A DNA stretch of 64,000 bases from VAZQ01 sp963840535 (GTDB lineage Bacteria > Pseudomonadota > Alphaproteobacteria > Rhizobiales > Xanthobacteraceae), in contig CAWIZJ010000056.1 of assembly GCA_963840535.1 (NCBI GenBank), positions 124,001 to 188,000 on the forward strand, given 5' to 3'. The position numbers and the translations under genes were made by a program. Below the pieces are notes generated by a model. It searched no databases and had not been told where the DNA came from. It saw only the letters and a program-made list of their open reading frames with translations. This document shows, one piece after another, positions 1 to 9,511 of the stretch (position 1 is the stretch's first letter; each line of letters begins with the position of its first letter).

Positions 1-89
1 GCGGCGTGCGCCGTCGGCACCGACAGCGCCGCGGCCAGCGCAGCTGCAATCAATGCAGCCCCCAATATCCCCACGGCACGCTGTCTCAT
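1..89 (-). CDS. 5' end of a secreted protein, signal peptide only
   Basis: Read on the complement from an ATG at 89-87, the first 29 codons give a short basic start (MRQR), then an Ala/Leu-rich hydrophobic stretch and a THA-type signal peptidase site just before the window edge. A purine-rich GGGGGCGGGA lies directly upstream of the ATG. This is a typical Sec signal peptide. The mature part lies outside the window, so no function can be given. The gene is cut by the window edge, not by a visible lesion. Confidence 0.55.
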   Translation of the reverse strand, partial: MRQRAVGILGAALIAAALAAALSVPTAHA

Positions 90-580
90 TCCCGCCCCCT
101 GCCTGTGCTCGGAGGCCACATTTCCCACAAACGACTTCAATCGCCGCTAATCCGGCAAGGTCATTTTGAGGAGAACGCAAGCAAAGGACGCAACGAATTC
201 TTCGGCTATACGATACGGATTTGAGTAAAATTGAAAAGGATACAATTTGAATCAAATGCCGTGCTTAACGCGGAAATCGCCCATGTCGGCGCGGGTCGCG
301 CGCTGCCTGCGCGCGCGCCGTTAACCGCGCACCTCCGATTGCCGGCGCCCGCCAGACGGCTTCACACGCGACGATCGTGACGGGATGGGCGGCCGCTCGT
401 TTACCCGCTGGTGACGTTCCCGGCGAAATCGGCGCCCGACGTGGCAGCGAACGTAGATCGCGTGTCGCTCGTCGGCGCGAGCGGTTGTCCGAATCTTAAG
501 GCAAATCGACTCCCACTTCACTCGATGGATAGCTCTTCAGAATTGGATATGCTGGCGACCAATCGGGGCAAGGAGAGCCG
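90..580. other. intergenic region with an AT-rich promoter-like stretch
   Basis: No convincing gene is seen here. Positions 200-260 are clearly richer in A/T than the flanks and would suit promoters for the leftward secreted protein and/or the rightward cyclic-nucleotide-binding gene. A weak open frame on the complement (about 321-521) has no domain-like composition and no supporting ribosome binding site. Confidence 0.4.
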
Positions 581-952
581 ATGGCCAACGAAATCGATAT
601 GCGTCAGTTCGCGAGAAGCGCTGGCACCAACCTCACTTTCAAATCCGGCGCCGTGGTGTTCAGCAAAGGTGATTCCGGCAATTGCATGTATGTGGTGCAG
701 TCGGGCGCAATCGAGATGGTGCTGGGCGACAAGGTCATCGAGACCTGCGGCCCGAACGAAGCCATCGGCTTCATGTCGATGGTGGATCAGGCGCCTCGGT
801 CGTCGACCGCCCGCGTCAAGGAGGACTGCGAGCTTTCGGTGATCGACGCCCGCAAGTTCCGCTTCATGGTCGACGAAGTGCCCAATTTCGCGCAGTACAT
901 CATGGGTGCGATGGCGCGCCGTATCCGCGGGATGAGCCAAGTGTTGAAATAA
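581..952 (+). CDS. small cyclic nucleotide-binding (CRP-type) domain protein
   Basis: This 123-residue protein consists almost entirely of one cNMP-binding beta-roll. It shows the pattern LTFKSGAVVFSKGDSGNCMY near residues 18-37, then VQSGAIEMVLGD and a later STARVKEDCELSVID strand. In CRP/FNR proteins the same roll is followed by a helix-turn-helix. Here the protein stops after one C-terminal helix, so it cannot bind DNA by itself and is more likely a stand-alone sensor or partner subunit. The start is fixed by AAGGAG seven bases before the ATG. The phosphate-binding cassette is not strongly canonical, so nucleotide binding is not assured. Confidence 0.8.
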   Translation: MANEIDMRQFARSAGTNLTFKSGAVVFSKGDSGNCMYVVQSGAIEMVLGDKVIETCGPNEAIGFMSMVDQAPRSSTARVKEDCELSVIDARKFRFMVDEVPNFAQYIMGAMARRIRGMSQVLK

Positions 953-1012
953 CGTGACGTGAGCAGTAGTTTCCGATTGCGACCGGTCGCGGAGACCTGT
1001 AACGGCGCGCCA

Positions 1013-1255
1013 CTATCCGAAGGCGCTCGTCTCGTGCGGCAGAACGATCTCGAACACCAACCCGCGAATTCTTGCCGATCGCAGCGGTCAAGCGCCCACC
1101 ATGGGCTTCGACGATCGAGCGGCAAATCGACAAGCCCATAACCATGTCGTCCACCTTCGTCGTGAAGAACGGGTCGAAGATACGTCGCAGATCGTTTGGA
1201 TCGATTCCCGGCCCTGATCTCCGGGGCCGCGACGCGGCCGAATGTCGGGGCAGTT
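1013..1255 (-). pseudogene. relic of a sensor histidine kinase ATPase domain
   Basis: On the complement a short stretch carries the C-terminal ATP-binding boxes of a histidine kinase: SGPGIDPNDLRRIFDPFFTT (G1 and F boxes) followed by MGLSICRSIVEAHGG (G2 box). One frame change near 1061 is needed to reach the natural-looking end FEIVLPHETSAFG and a TAG at 1013. Upstream sequence in all three frames is unrelated to a kinase, so the phospho-acceptor and sensor parts are missing. This is the last 70-80 codons of a lost two-component sensor. Confidence 0.6.
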
Positions 1256-1451
1256 TACTCGTCTCGTATTGCGTGCGAAACAGCGGGCGAGGTTGGCGAG
1301 CGGGCCTGTCCTTCCATTGCTGCAGGTCCCGGAACACTCATGACTCCGAGGTCCCCACCGAGTGTTCACGGCCGAGACTCCGGCCAGGCATTTCTGGTGC
1401 TCCATCGAGGCATGATGCGACGTCCTCGACGGGAAAGCATGGCGTGCCCCC

Positions 1452-2933
1452 ATGATCAGGAGCAGACCATCCGCCGGCAGCAACGTTCTATTGCGTGGCT
1501 TGCTGGTATTGGGAGGTGTCGTTGCCATAGTGCTTTGTGCGGCCGAGCTCGTGCTGCGCGCCGTCGGCTTCACGGAGCATCACGTCGCGAGCGGAAAGGC
1601 GGCCGGCTCGTTCATCTTCGATGCGGAGCTCGGCTGGTTTCTGAGGCCGAACGCCGTCACGCCGCACATCACGGACAACCGCACCACGTCGGTGCGGCAA
1701 AACAGCCTCGGGCTGCGCGAGCGCGAGCTGAACGACATCGCGCCCGACAGGATCCTGTTCCTGGGCGACTCGTTCACCTGGGGCTACGACGTCGAGGTGG
1801 ACGAGCGCTTCACCGATCTCCTGCAGAAGGAACTGCCGCGGTACGGCATCGTGAATGCCGGTGTTTCCGGCTACGGGACCGATCAACAGCTCCTGCTGAT
1901 GCGTCGGCTGTGGGATCTGGTCAATCCGAAGGTCGTGGTGATCACCTTCTGCGTTGACAACGATCGAGACGACAACAGCAGCAGCTTTCGCTACCGGCAG
2001 CAGCACAAGCCCTACGTCGTGCGCACGTTGGAGGGCGAATTGCAGGTCCGGGGGTATCCGCTCCCACAATTTCAACGCGAGAACATTGCTCGCGGTCCAT
2101 GGAGCGCGCGTTCGGCGCTCGTGCGCCTCGCGGTCGATCTCGATGCGAGACTGCGCGCGCGCGAGATCATCGTCCCCGATCTGACCGAGCACTTGATCGA
2201 TTTGGTGCAGCGAACGGCGGCGGCGCGCGGTGCACGGCTGGTGCTCGGTCTGCAGCGCCACGAGCCCAAGCTCGAAGCCCATCTGCGGGCGCGCAACATT
2301 CCCTATGTCACATTCGAGGACGCCCCCGGCTACCCGACCGCCGGGTGGCATTGGACGCCGGAAGGCAATGCCATCGTGGCGCGCAAGTATCTGGCGCTGT
2401 TTGCCGAGCTCGGAATCGTTCCGGGGCCGCCGCAAGCAAGCAACCTCACCGCGTCGGTGTGCCCCCGAGCGTGCAGGCCGGCAAGCGGCCGGGCCGCCGG
2501 CGAGTGTACTCTCTCCCTCGATGTGGCGCGCGGCAGCGAAAGCTCTTCCCGACGAGCTCGCCGGCCTCGGCGATCTCCTCAAATTCTGGATCGCCGCGGT
2601 TCACGACAGCCGCGGCGTGCCGCGCCTGCTCGTGGCAATGCTCGCCGTCGTCGTCGCGGCATGCGCCCTGCTGGTGCTCGTGGTCTGGTGGCGACTGCGG
2701 GTCAAGGCTGCCGGCGACAAGTTCAGCCGTTTCGCCAAAGCGCTTCGGTCATTCGGGGTGTTTCTCGCATTGGCGCTGCTCATCCCACTCATGGTGGTCA
2801 CGCTGCTCGAAGCAACGGAAGTGCGAATGATCCATCTCACCTACGGGTTCGTTGCCGGCATGCTGGTCGGCGGAGTTCGGTCGCGCCGTCGCCCTTGCGG
2901 TGCTGGCGCCCGATGACCCGCCGCGGCGGCTGA
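1452..2933 (+). CDS. membrane-anchored SGNH/GDSL-type hydrolase
   Basis: The protein has an N-terminal membrane anchor (about residues 12-32). It then shows the SGNH nucleophile block LFLGDSFTWGYDVE with Ser near residue 107, a block-II-like NAGVSGYGTDQ, and a C-terminal GWHWTPEGNAIVA block near residue 305 that supplies the catalytic His. Families of this type act on acylated sugars or cell-surface polymers; the substrate here is unknown. The domain ends near base 2435. The frame happens to stay open to 2933, but the last roughly 160 codons look non-coding and overlap the better frame of the next entry, so the true 3' end is unresolved. No stop occurs in any forward frame between 2435 and 2830. 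Confidence 0.7.
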   Translation: MIRSRPSAGSNVLLRGLLVLGGVVAIVLCAAELVLRAVGFTEHHVASGKAAGSFIFDAELGWFLRPNAVTPHITDNRTTSVRQNSLGLRERELNDIAPDRILFLGDSFTWGYDVEVDERFTDLLQKELPRYGIVNAGVSGYGTDQQLLLMRRLWDLVNPKVVVITFCVDNDRDDNSSSFRYRQQHKPYVVRTLEGELQVRGYPLPQFQRENIARGPWSARSALVRLAVDLDARLRAREIIVPDLTEHLIDLVQRTAAARGARLVLGLQRHEPKLEAHLRARNIPYVTFEDAPGYPTAGWHWTPEGNAIVARKYLALFAELGIVPGPPQASNLTASVCPRACRPASGRAAGECTLSLDVARGSESSSRRARRPRRSPQILDRRGSRQPRRAAPARGNARRRRRGMRPAGARGLVATAGQGCRRQVQPFRQSASVIRGVSRIGAAHPTHGGHAARSNGSANDPSHLRVRCRHAGRRSSVAPSPLRCWRPMTRRGG

Positions 2934-3472
2934 TGTGTATCGACGATGCGACGGCCGGTTCGCTTGCACGACACCTGACTTGGGGCGCGCGCGGGCTGGG
3001 TGTGCTCGTCTGGGCATTGGCGATCCACAAGGCGCTGACCGCGCCGCCGGCTCTCGTCATCGCCACCGATGCGCTGTTTGCGCTCTTCGTCTGTGCGCTG
3101 CTGCTTCACCTGCTGTGGACGCACCGTCGCGGCGGTGCAGCGAAGGCGCAGCCCTGGTTGCGTGTCATCGCTTGGCTTTTCGCAGCGGCGATTGCACTGG
3201 CGCTTGTCGGGGGCTACCCGGCCACGGGCTCCTTCGTCGCCGCTCGGCTGGTGTCGCTGGTGGCAGTGCTCGGGATGCTCTATCTGGTCATGATCCTTTG
3301 CAAAGAACTGTTCGCCGAACGGCTGGCGTTCGACAGCCCGCGCAGCCTCGCGATCGCCGCCGATTTCGGCGTGAGCACACGTTGGCTCGGCCTGGCCGCG
3401 GTCCTCACCGGTGCCGGCATCGGGCTCGCCTTGTCGCTGGCGGCGATGGTTATCTACATCGGGCCTTGGTGA
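2521..3472 (+). pseudogene. truncated DUF3772-type mechanosensitive channel
   Basis: From an ATG at 2521 the frame encodes hydrophobic segments (MLAVVVAACALLVLVVWW, ALALLIPLMVVTLLE). After a one-base frame change near 2876 it continues as EFGRAVALAVLAPDDPPRR, LARHLTWGARGLGVLVWALA and further membrane helices, ending IYIGPW-stop. That order matches the middle of DUF3772/MscS-family channels. The N-terminal periplasmic domain and the C-terminal MscS pore and cytoplasmic domain are both absent, so no channel can be formed. Its 5' side runs straight into the SGNH gene. I read it as a deletion relic; the internal frame change may be a sequencing indel. Confidence 0.6.
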
Positions 3473-3587
3473 GCGGACGCCGCGTTCTCCGCTTGCGCTA
3501 TCACGCGGCCGGCCCCTAGGTTGGGCGCGGCCTCGTGCGCCGACGCCGGCTCGCGCGCTCTCCAGGACGCAAAGGACACCGCACAAC

Positions 3588-4361
3588 ATGCTCGAGCCGC
3601 CGCGCCGCGAACGAATGCTCAACGTGCCAGCGGCGGTGGTCACGCTGGTGGCGGCCCTGGGGCTCATTCACGCATTTATGACGCTGGCGCTGACGGAGGA
3701 GCAGACGACCGAGGCGCTGGTGCTCTTCGCCTTCATTCCGGCCCGCTACGACCCCGCGGTGCTGCCCGACGTGGTCTGGCCCGGAGGCGTTGCGGCCGAT
3801 GTCTGGACCTTCGTCACCTATGCGCTGCTCCATGGCGACATCAGTCATCTTCTCTTCAATGGCGTCTGGCTGCTGGCGTTCGGCTCGCCGGTGGCGCGAC
3901 GCTTCGGGTCGCTGCGATTCATGACATTCATGGCGGTCACCGCCGCCGCCGGCGCCGCGGTGCATCTGGCGATCCATTTCGGAGAGCTATTGCCGATGAT
4001 CGGCGCATCGGCGGCGATTTCCGGCACCATGGCGGCCGCGATGCGATTCGTGTTCCAGCGCGGCGGTCCGCTCGGCCTGTTGCGGGATCAGGCCGAGGGG
4101 TATCGGGTGCCGGCGGCGCCCCTGTCGCAGAGTTTGCGCGACCCCCGCGTGCTGGCGTTCCTGCTGGTGTGGTTCGGGGTCAATATTCTGTTCGGCCTCG
4201 GCTGGTTCAACATGCCCGGTGTCCAGCATGCGGTCGCGTGGGAGGCACATATCGGCGGGTTCGTGGCCGGTCTGCTGGCATTCGCGGCTTTCGATCCGGT
4301 TCCGATGGACAACGGTGCAGGCGAAGGCGGTGCCCGCGATACGCCGCCGCGCGATGATTGA
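3588..4361 (+). CDS. rhomboid family intramembrane serine protease
   Basis: A 257-residue polytopic membrane protein. The rhomboid signature is clear: HGDISHLLFN at about residues 83-91 (the conserved loop/TM2 region), the catalytic serine in GASAAISG (Ser141), and the catalytic His221 in EAHIGGFVAG. The residue after the serine is Ala where many rhomboids have Gly. Rhomboids cleave single-pass membrane substrates inside the inner membrane; the substrate here is unknown. The ATG at 3588 begins just ahead of the first hydrophobic segment. No operon partner is evident, as the next gene lies 290 bases downstream. Confidence 0.85.
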   Translation: MLEPPRRERMLNVPAAVVTLVAALGLIHAFMTLALTEEQTTEALVLFAFIPARYDPAVLPDVVWPGGVAADVWTFVTYALLHGDISHLLFNGVWLLAFGSPVARRFGSLRFMTFMAVTAAAGAAVHLAIHFGELLPMIGASAAISGTMAAAMRFVFQRGGPLGLLRDQAEGYRVPAAPLSQSLRDPRVLAFLLVWFGVNILFGLGWFNMPGVQHAVAWEAHIGGFVAGLLAFAAFDPVPMDNGAGEGGARDTPPRDD

Positions 4362-4650
4362 CGGTTGCGCCCTGCGCATGGGCGCCCTTCGATGCATCGC
4401 CCCGCCGAACCGTCTCGCCAGCATTGCGGCGCGCCCGGTTCGGGTAGATAATTATTCGAGATGCGTCAGTGCCGCGCCGGTCGCGGCCGATGCCGAGAGC
4501 CGCCTTGCGCCTCACTTCCGCCCGGCGAGGGGGGACCCCGCGGCTCACACGCCCGGACACGCGGCGCTCGCTGACGCGATAGACTCGGTAGCAAGATCGA
4601 TCGTCAGGGCTCCGCGCGCGCGGAGCAGCGCCGGTCGAGGGAGGCAAGTA
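4362..4650 (+). promoter_or_regulatory. upstream region of the CBS-domain gene
   Basis: A 289-base gap with no gene. A short AT-rich patch near 4445-4460 (GATAATTATTCG) stands out in GC-rich surroundings and is a plausible promoter for the following gene, whose ribosome binding site is GAGGGAGG at 4637-4644. No operator or riboswitch structure was recognised. Confidence 0.3.
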
Positions 4651-5082
4651 ATGATCGTCAAGAGCATTCTCTCAGCCAAGGGCAGCGACGTGGTCTCGAT
4701 CGAGCCCACCGCCACGCTCGGCACCGCCGTCAAGACGCTTGCGCAGCACCGGATCGGCGCACTGCTCGTGCTCGGACCGGACCGCCGCCTGATCGGGATC
4801 CTGTCCGAGCGCGACATCGTGCGCGTCCTCGCCGAGCATGGTGCCGGCGTGCTCGCGCAGCCGCTTTCGCAGGTGATGACGCGCAAGGTGGTGACCTGCA
4901 GCCAGTCGGACAGCGTGGGAGTGCTGATGGAGCGGATGACCGTCGGCAAGTTCCGCCACCTTCCGGTGGTCGAGCAGGAGCAGGTGATCGGCATCATCTC
5001 GATCGGCGACGTGGTCAAGCATCGCCTGCAGGAGATCGAGCAGGAGTCGGAGGCGCTGAAGGATTACATCCAGACCGCCTGA
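4651..5082 (+). CDS. tandem CBS-domain protein
   Basis: This 143-residue protein consists of two CBS motifs: residues about 10-62 (AVKTLAQHRIGALLVLG, then IGILSERDIVRVLAEHG) and about 75-130 (VGVLMERMTVGKFRHLPVVE, then IGIISIGDVVKHRL). The paired motifs form a Bateman module that usually binds adenine nucleotides and senses energy state. There is no attached enzyme or channel domain, so it should act as a regulator of other proteins. It stands alone: the next genes are convergent. GAGGGAGG precedes the ATG. Confidence 0.88.
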   Translation: MIVKSILSAKGSDVVSIEPTATLGTAVKTLAQHRIGALLVLGPDRRLIGILSERDIVRVLAEHGAGVLAQPLSQVMTRKVVTCSQSDSVGVLMERMTVGKFRHLPVVEQEQVIGIISIGDVVKHRLQEIEQESEALKDYIQTA

Positions 5083-5095
5083 AGCGGCGACCGGG

Positions 5096-5725
5096 TCACT
5101 CGGCGGCGTCCTGCGTGACGGCCGGCGGCTGCGGTCGCGCAATCGAGAACACCGTATCGACCACCGAATAGTCGGCATAGCCGCACCGCGCGATCGGCTG
5201 CATGGCTGCCGTGTCGAGCCGGCCGTTCTTGATGAAGCGGTCATCGATGTGGATGCCGACGACCTGCCCGAGCACGATGTGACGATCGGTCGGGGCGCCT
5301 TCGAGATCGGTGAGATCGATGATCTGCAGCAACCGGCACTCGAGCGCACAGGGCGAGGCGGCGACCCGCGGTGGCCGCACCAGCCGGCAGGGCGCGGGCA
5401 TCAGCCCCAATTCCGCCATCTCGTTGATGCCGCGTGGAAACTGCGCCGAGGTCGCGACCACGGCGGAGCGCAGGTCGTAGGTGGCGAGGCTGCAGACGAA
5501 TTCCCTGGTCTCGGCGATGAAGACCAGCGAGTCCTTCGGCCCTTCGCTGGAGAACAGCACGATCGGGGGCTCGTCGGAGACCGCGTTGAAGAACGAGTAG
5601 GGCGCGAGATTGATCTCGCCGCTTGCGCTCATCGAGGTGATCCAGCCGATCGGCCGCGGTGCGACGATCGCCTTGAACGGGTTGCGCGGCAAGCCGTGGT
5701 CGTTCCTGGCGGTGTCGTAGAACAT
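5096..5725 (-). CDS. flavin reductase family protein (FMN-binding split barrel)
   Basis: A 209-residue protein with the flavin reductase-like fold. KAIVAPRPIGWITSMSASG near residue 17-35 and NLAPYSFFNAVSDEPPIVLF match the FMN-binding segment of this family, which reduces flavins or binds FMN in two-component oxygenases. The start at 5725 is preferred because the longer reading runs back into the nitroreductase gene. It lies 16 bases downstream of that gene on the same strand, so the two flavoproteins are probably co-transcribed. Confidence 0.85.
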   Translation of the reverse strand: MFYDTARNDHGLPRNPFKAIVAPRPIGWITSMSASGEINLAPYSFFNAVSDEPPIVLFSSEGPKDSLVFIAETREFVCSLATYDLRSAVVATSAQFPRGINEMAELGLMPAPCRLVRPPRVAASPCALECRLLQIIDLTDLEGAPTDRHIVLGQVVGIHIDDRFIKNGRLDTAAMQPIARCGYADYSVVDTVFSIARPQPPAVTQDAAE

Positions 5726-5741
5726 GGCGCGCTCGTGCGTC

Positions 5742-6314
5742 CTATCGGTCTGAGAAGCGGGTCGCGATCTCGCTGAGCGGCGGCCGCGGCCGGTCCTCGG
5801 GGGGCTGCTGCGGCCGGCCGATATGGACGAAACCGGCGATGCGCTCGCTGGCGTCGAGGCCGAGCGCGTCGAGCACGCCCCGGTCATAGGCATACCATTC
5901 GGTGATCCAGCTCGCGGCGTAGCCGAGCGCATGCGCGGCGAGCACCAGGCTCATGGCGGCGGCGCCGGCGGAGAGCACCTGCTCCCACTCCGGGATCTTC
6001 ACATGCGGGCCGGCGCGGCTGACCACCGCGATCACCAGCGGCGCGCGTGCCAGGCGATGACGCTCGGCGTCCACCTGCTCCTCCTTGGCCTGCGGGTAGC
6101 GGACGCGGAAGGCGCCGACGATCGCATTGCCGGCGGCGAGCCTGGCCTCGCCCTCGAAGATGATGAACCGCCACGGCACCAGCTTGCCATGATCGGGAAC
6201 GCGCGAGGCGACCGTCAGCAGGGTCTCGAGCTCGTCGGGGCTGGGACCGGGTCCGGCGAGCTCTACCGGCTTGATCGAGCGTCGGGTCTTGAGCAGTTCG
6301 AGGGCGTCGGGCAT
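5742..6314 (-). CDS. nitroreductase family protein (YdjA-like)
   Basis: A 190-residue FMN-dependent NAD(P)H oxidoreductase. TRRSIKPVELAGPGPSP and SRVPDHGKLVPWRFIIF near the N-terminus contact FMN in the short YdjA-type nitroreductases, and the late GFVHIGRPQ strand is also typical. Length matches that subfamily (about 185-195). These enzymes reduce nitro groups or quinones in vitro; the physiological substrate is unknown. It is the first gene of a two-gene leftward unit with the flavin reductase. Confidence 0.87.
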   Translation of the reverse strand: MPDALELLKTRRSIKPVELAGPGPSPDELETLLTVASRVPDHGKLVPWRFIIFEGEARLAAGNAIVGAFRVRYPQAKEEQVDAERHRLARAPLVIAVVSRAGPHVKIPEWEQVLSAGAAAMSLVLAAHALGYAASWITEWYAYDRGVLDALGLDASERIAGFVHIGRPQQPPEDRPRPPLSEIATRFSDR

Positions 6315-6530
6315 GAATTCTCACGGTCGGAGGACGTTCGCGCTCCTCTTAGGCAGCTATCGGCCCTTGCGCAATGCGGGGAGAGCGCCGCGAGCGGCCC
6401 GCCCCCGCATATCGCTGCGGCCCCTTCCCGGCCGGCGATGCCCGCGGAGGGGATGACAAACCGCCCCGACCGGCTTGAATTTGCCGCGATTGCGATTGAG
6501 AAAATCGGCCTTCGAGCTCGGGGGAACCGG

Positions 6531-7537
6531 ATGGGCAGGGGGGCCCAACTCGTCTTGGCGGCTTGGCTCGCGGCCTTGCCGGCGGCGGCCGGTGCTCAGT
6601 CATTTGCCGAGCCGCCGATGCGGCCGCCGAACGACGTCCCGTCGGTGCCGCCCGGTCCAGCGCACAGCATTGCCCCGCCCGGCGGCAATCCGGCTCCGGC
6701 CGCCCCCAAGGGCCCCATGCAGCAAGCGCCATCCCCGCCGGCAGCTCCGGCGCCCCGGGCCAGGCCGCGCCGACGGTTCCGACCGGACAGGGCGCGCTGG
6801 CGATGAGCGCACGTTTCGGGAGCGACCTGCCGGCGATCAATGGCGGGCTGCATTGGCGCGTCTATCGCGCCGAGGCCAACGGCGCGCCGCGCCTGGTCAA
6901 GGAGGACAAGGGACCGTCACCCACCTTCGTGCTGGCGCCCGGCACCTATGTCGTCAGCGCCACTTTCGGGCTCGCGAGCGTGACCAAGACCGTGGACCTG
7001 CGTGCCGAGAAGATGACTGGGGTGTTCGATATCCCGGCCGGCGGCCTGCGCATCGAGGGCAAGGTCGGCGACGCCAAGATCCCACCCGGACAGATCTCCT
7101 TCGATCTCTACAAGGGCAGCCAGTTCGAGCCCGGCGACAAGCGCGCGATCGCGACCGCCATCACGACCGGCGACGTGGTGCTGGTCCCGGAGGGCAGCTA
7201 TCACATCGTATCGAACTACGGCGACGCCAACGCCACGGTCCGCTCCGACATCCGCGTGCAGGTCGGCAAGCTCACCGACGCCACCGTCAACCACCGGGCC
7301 GCCATCATCACGCTCAAGCTGGTGAACGAGCGCGGCGGCGAAGCACGCGCCAATACCCAGTGGTCGGTGCTGACCCCCGGCGGCGACGTGATCAAGGAAT
7401 CGATCGGCGCGTTTCCGCGCGTGATCCTGGCGGAAGGCGAGTATCAGGCCATCGCCCGCAACGACAACAAGACCTACCAGCGCGAATTTCGCGTCGTGAA
7501 CGGCGTCGACGGCGAAGTCGAGGTCATCGCGCGCTGA
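6531..7537 (+). CDS. secreted protein of unknown function (frame break)
   Basis: The start at 6531 gives a signal peptide (MGRGAQLVLAAWLAALPAAA, cleavage after GAQ), then a Pro/Ala-rich linker. Near 6757, in GGCGCCCCGGG, the frame must change by one base to continue as APTVPTGQGALAMSARFGSD and on to 7537. After that come three similar beta-rich segments (about 90 residues each: WRVYRAEANGAPRLV, FDLYKGSQFEPGDK, WSVLTPGGDVIKE), each ending in a GTYVVSA / GSYHIVS / GEYQAIA strand, like repeated prealbumin- or PEGA-like beta domains. A periplasmic or cell-surface role is inferred; no enzyme motif is visible. The break is probably a read error in the C run. Confidence 0.65.
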
Positions 7538-7564
7538 TCTTCCGGCCGCGAAAACGACGTTCCC

Positions 7565-9511
7565 CTACGCCGCCTGCTTCATGCGACGCACGTCGGGCGG
7601 CACCCCTTCGTCGGCGAGGACAGCGAGCGCGGCGTCGAGCGGCAGCACGGCCTGCTTCTCGCTGCCGAGCCGGCGGATCGAGACCGTGCCCTCTGCCGCT
7701 TCCTTGCGGCCGACCACCAGCAGCGCCGGCACCTTGGCTAGCGAGTGCTCGCGCACCTTGTAGTTGATCTTCTCGTTGCGCAGGTCGTCCTCGATGCGCA
7801 GGGCGAGGCGGCGCGCTGCCGCGGCCACCGCGCGCGCGTAGTCGTCGGCGTCGTCGGTGATGGTGGCGACCACCGCTTGCAATGGCGCGAGCCACAGCGG
7901 CAGATGGCCGCCATGGTGCTCGATCAGGATGCCGATGAAGCGTTCGAGCGAGCCGAACATCGCGCGATGCAGCATGACCGGTGCAACCTTGCTCGAATGC
8001 TCGTCGATGTAGAAGGCGCCGAGTCGGGCGGGCAGGTTGAGGTCGACCTGGACGGTGCCGCACTGCCAGTCGCGGCCGATGGCGTCGCGCAGCACGTATT
8101 CGAGCTTGGGGCCGTAGAAGGCGCCTTCACCCTTGTTCAGGGCCCACGGGCGGCCCGATGCCTGCAGGGCCTGCATCAGCGCGGCCTCGGACTTGTCCCA
8201 CACCATGTCGTCTCCGATCCGCTGTGGCGGCCGATCGGAGAACTTGATGGTGACGTCCGCAAAGCCGAAGTCCTGGTAGATCGAGAGGATGAGATCATTC
8301 ATGGCGAGCGACTCGGCCGCAATCTGCCGCTCGGTGATGAACACATGCGCATCGTCCTGCGTGAACGCGCGCACCCGCATCAGCCCGTGCAGCGCGCCGG
8401 ACGGCTCGAAGCGGTGCACCTTTCCGAATTCTGCAATCTTCAGTGGAAGATCACGATAGGACTTCAGGCCATTCTTGAAGATCTGCACGTGTCCGGGACA
8501 ATTCATCGGCTTGATCGCGTAGATGCGCTCGTCGTCGTCGCGATGCTCGGTGAGGAACATCATCTCGCGATACTTCTCCATGTGGCCGGACGCCACCCAC
8601 AGGGAGGAGTCCATGAGCTGCGGCGAGTTGACCTCGACATAGCCGGCCTCGGTTTGCCGGCGACGGATGTAGCTCTCGAGGATCTGGAACAGCATCCAGC
8701 CCCGCGGGTGCCAGAACACCGAGCCCGGCGCCTCCTCCTGGAAATGGAACAGATCCATTTCCCGGCCCAGCCTGCGGTGGTCGCGCTTCTCGGCCTCCTC
8801 GATCTGCCGGAGATAGGCGTCGAGCTCCTCCTGCCTGGCGAAGGCGGTGCCGTAGATGCGAGAGAGCATCTCGCGGTTGGAATCGCCGCGCCAATACGCA
8901 CCGGCGACCTTCATCAACTTGAAGGCGGAGCCGATCTTGCCGGTCGACGTCATGTGCGGACCGCGGCACAGGTCGAACCAGTCGCCCTGCCTGTAGATCC
9001 TGATCTCCTGGCCATCGGGGATGGCATCGACCAGCTCGACCTTGAACAGCTCGCCCTTGTCGCGGAACACGCGCCTGGCCTGCTCGCGCGACCACACCTC
9101 TCTGGTGAACGGTCGGTCGCGGGCGATGAGCTCGCGCATCTTCTTCTCGATGGCTTCGAAGTCGTCCGGGGTGAACGGCTGGTTGCGGAAGAAGTCGTAG
9201 TAGAAGCCGTTCTCGATCACCGGACCGATGGTCACCTGGGTGCCGGGCCAGAGCGTCTGCACTGCTTCCGCGAGCACATGGGCGCAATCGTGCCGGATCA
9301 GCTCGAGCGCGCGCGGGTCCTCGCGGGTGAGGAACTCGATCCTGGCGTCGCGCTCGATCGGGTCGGCGAGATCGGCCAGCATGCCGTCGAGGGCCATCGC
9401 AACCGTGCGCCTGGCGAGCGAGGGCGAGATCCCTTGGGCGATGTCGAGACCGGTGATGCCGTTGGGATAGTCCCGACAGGCGCCGTCGGGAAAGGTCAGG
9501 GCGACCATCAT
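7565..9511 (-). CDS. thrS: threonyl-tRNA synthetase
   Basis: A full-length 648-residue class II aminoacyl-tRNA synthetase that charges tRNA-Thr. It has an N-terminal TGS domain, the editing domain with the HDCAHVLAEAVQ zinc-like motif, the catalytic core with motif 2 (RFEPSGALHGLMRVRAFTQD) and zinc-binding CPGH, and a C-terminal anticodon-binding domain ending near RRMKQAA. No frame break occurs across nearly 2 kb, which makes it a good local reference for sequence quality. The 620-codon open frame on the opposite strand is a codon-bias shadow. Confidence 0.97.
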   Translation of the reverse strand: MMVALTFPDGACRDYPNGITGLDIAQGISPSLARRTVAMALDGMLADLADPIERDARIEFLTREDPRALELIRHDCAHVLAEAVQTLWPGTQVTIGPVIENGFYYDFFRNQPFTPDDFEAIEKKMRELIARDRPFTREVWSREQARRVFRDKGELFKVELVDAIPDGQEIRIYRQGDWFDLCRGPHMTSTGKIGSAFKLMKVAGAYWRGDSNREMLSRIYGTAFARQEELDAYLRQIEEAEKRDHRRLGREMDLFHFQEEAPGSVFWHPRGWMLFQILESYIRRRQTEAGYVEVNSPQLMDSSLWVASGHMEKYREMMFLTEHRDDDERIYAIKPMNCPGHVQIFKNGLKSYRDLPLKIAEFGKVHRFEPSGALHGLMRVRAFTQDDAHVFITERQIAAESLAMNDLILSIYQDFGFADVTIKFSDRPPQRIGDDMVWDKSEAALMQALQASGRPWALNKGEGAFYGPKLEYVLRDAIGRDWQCGTVQVDLNLPARLGAFYIDEHSSKVAPVMLHRAMFGSLERFIGILIEHHGGHLPLWLAPLQAVVATITDDADDYARAVAAAARRLALRIEDDLRNEKINYKVREHSLAKVPALLVVGRKEAAEGTVSIRRLGSEKQAVLPLDAALAVLADEGVPPDVRRMKQAA

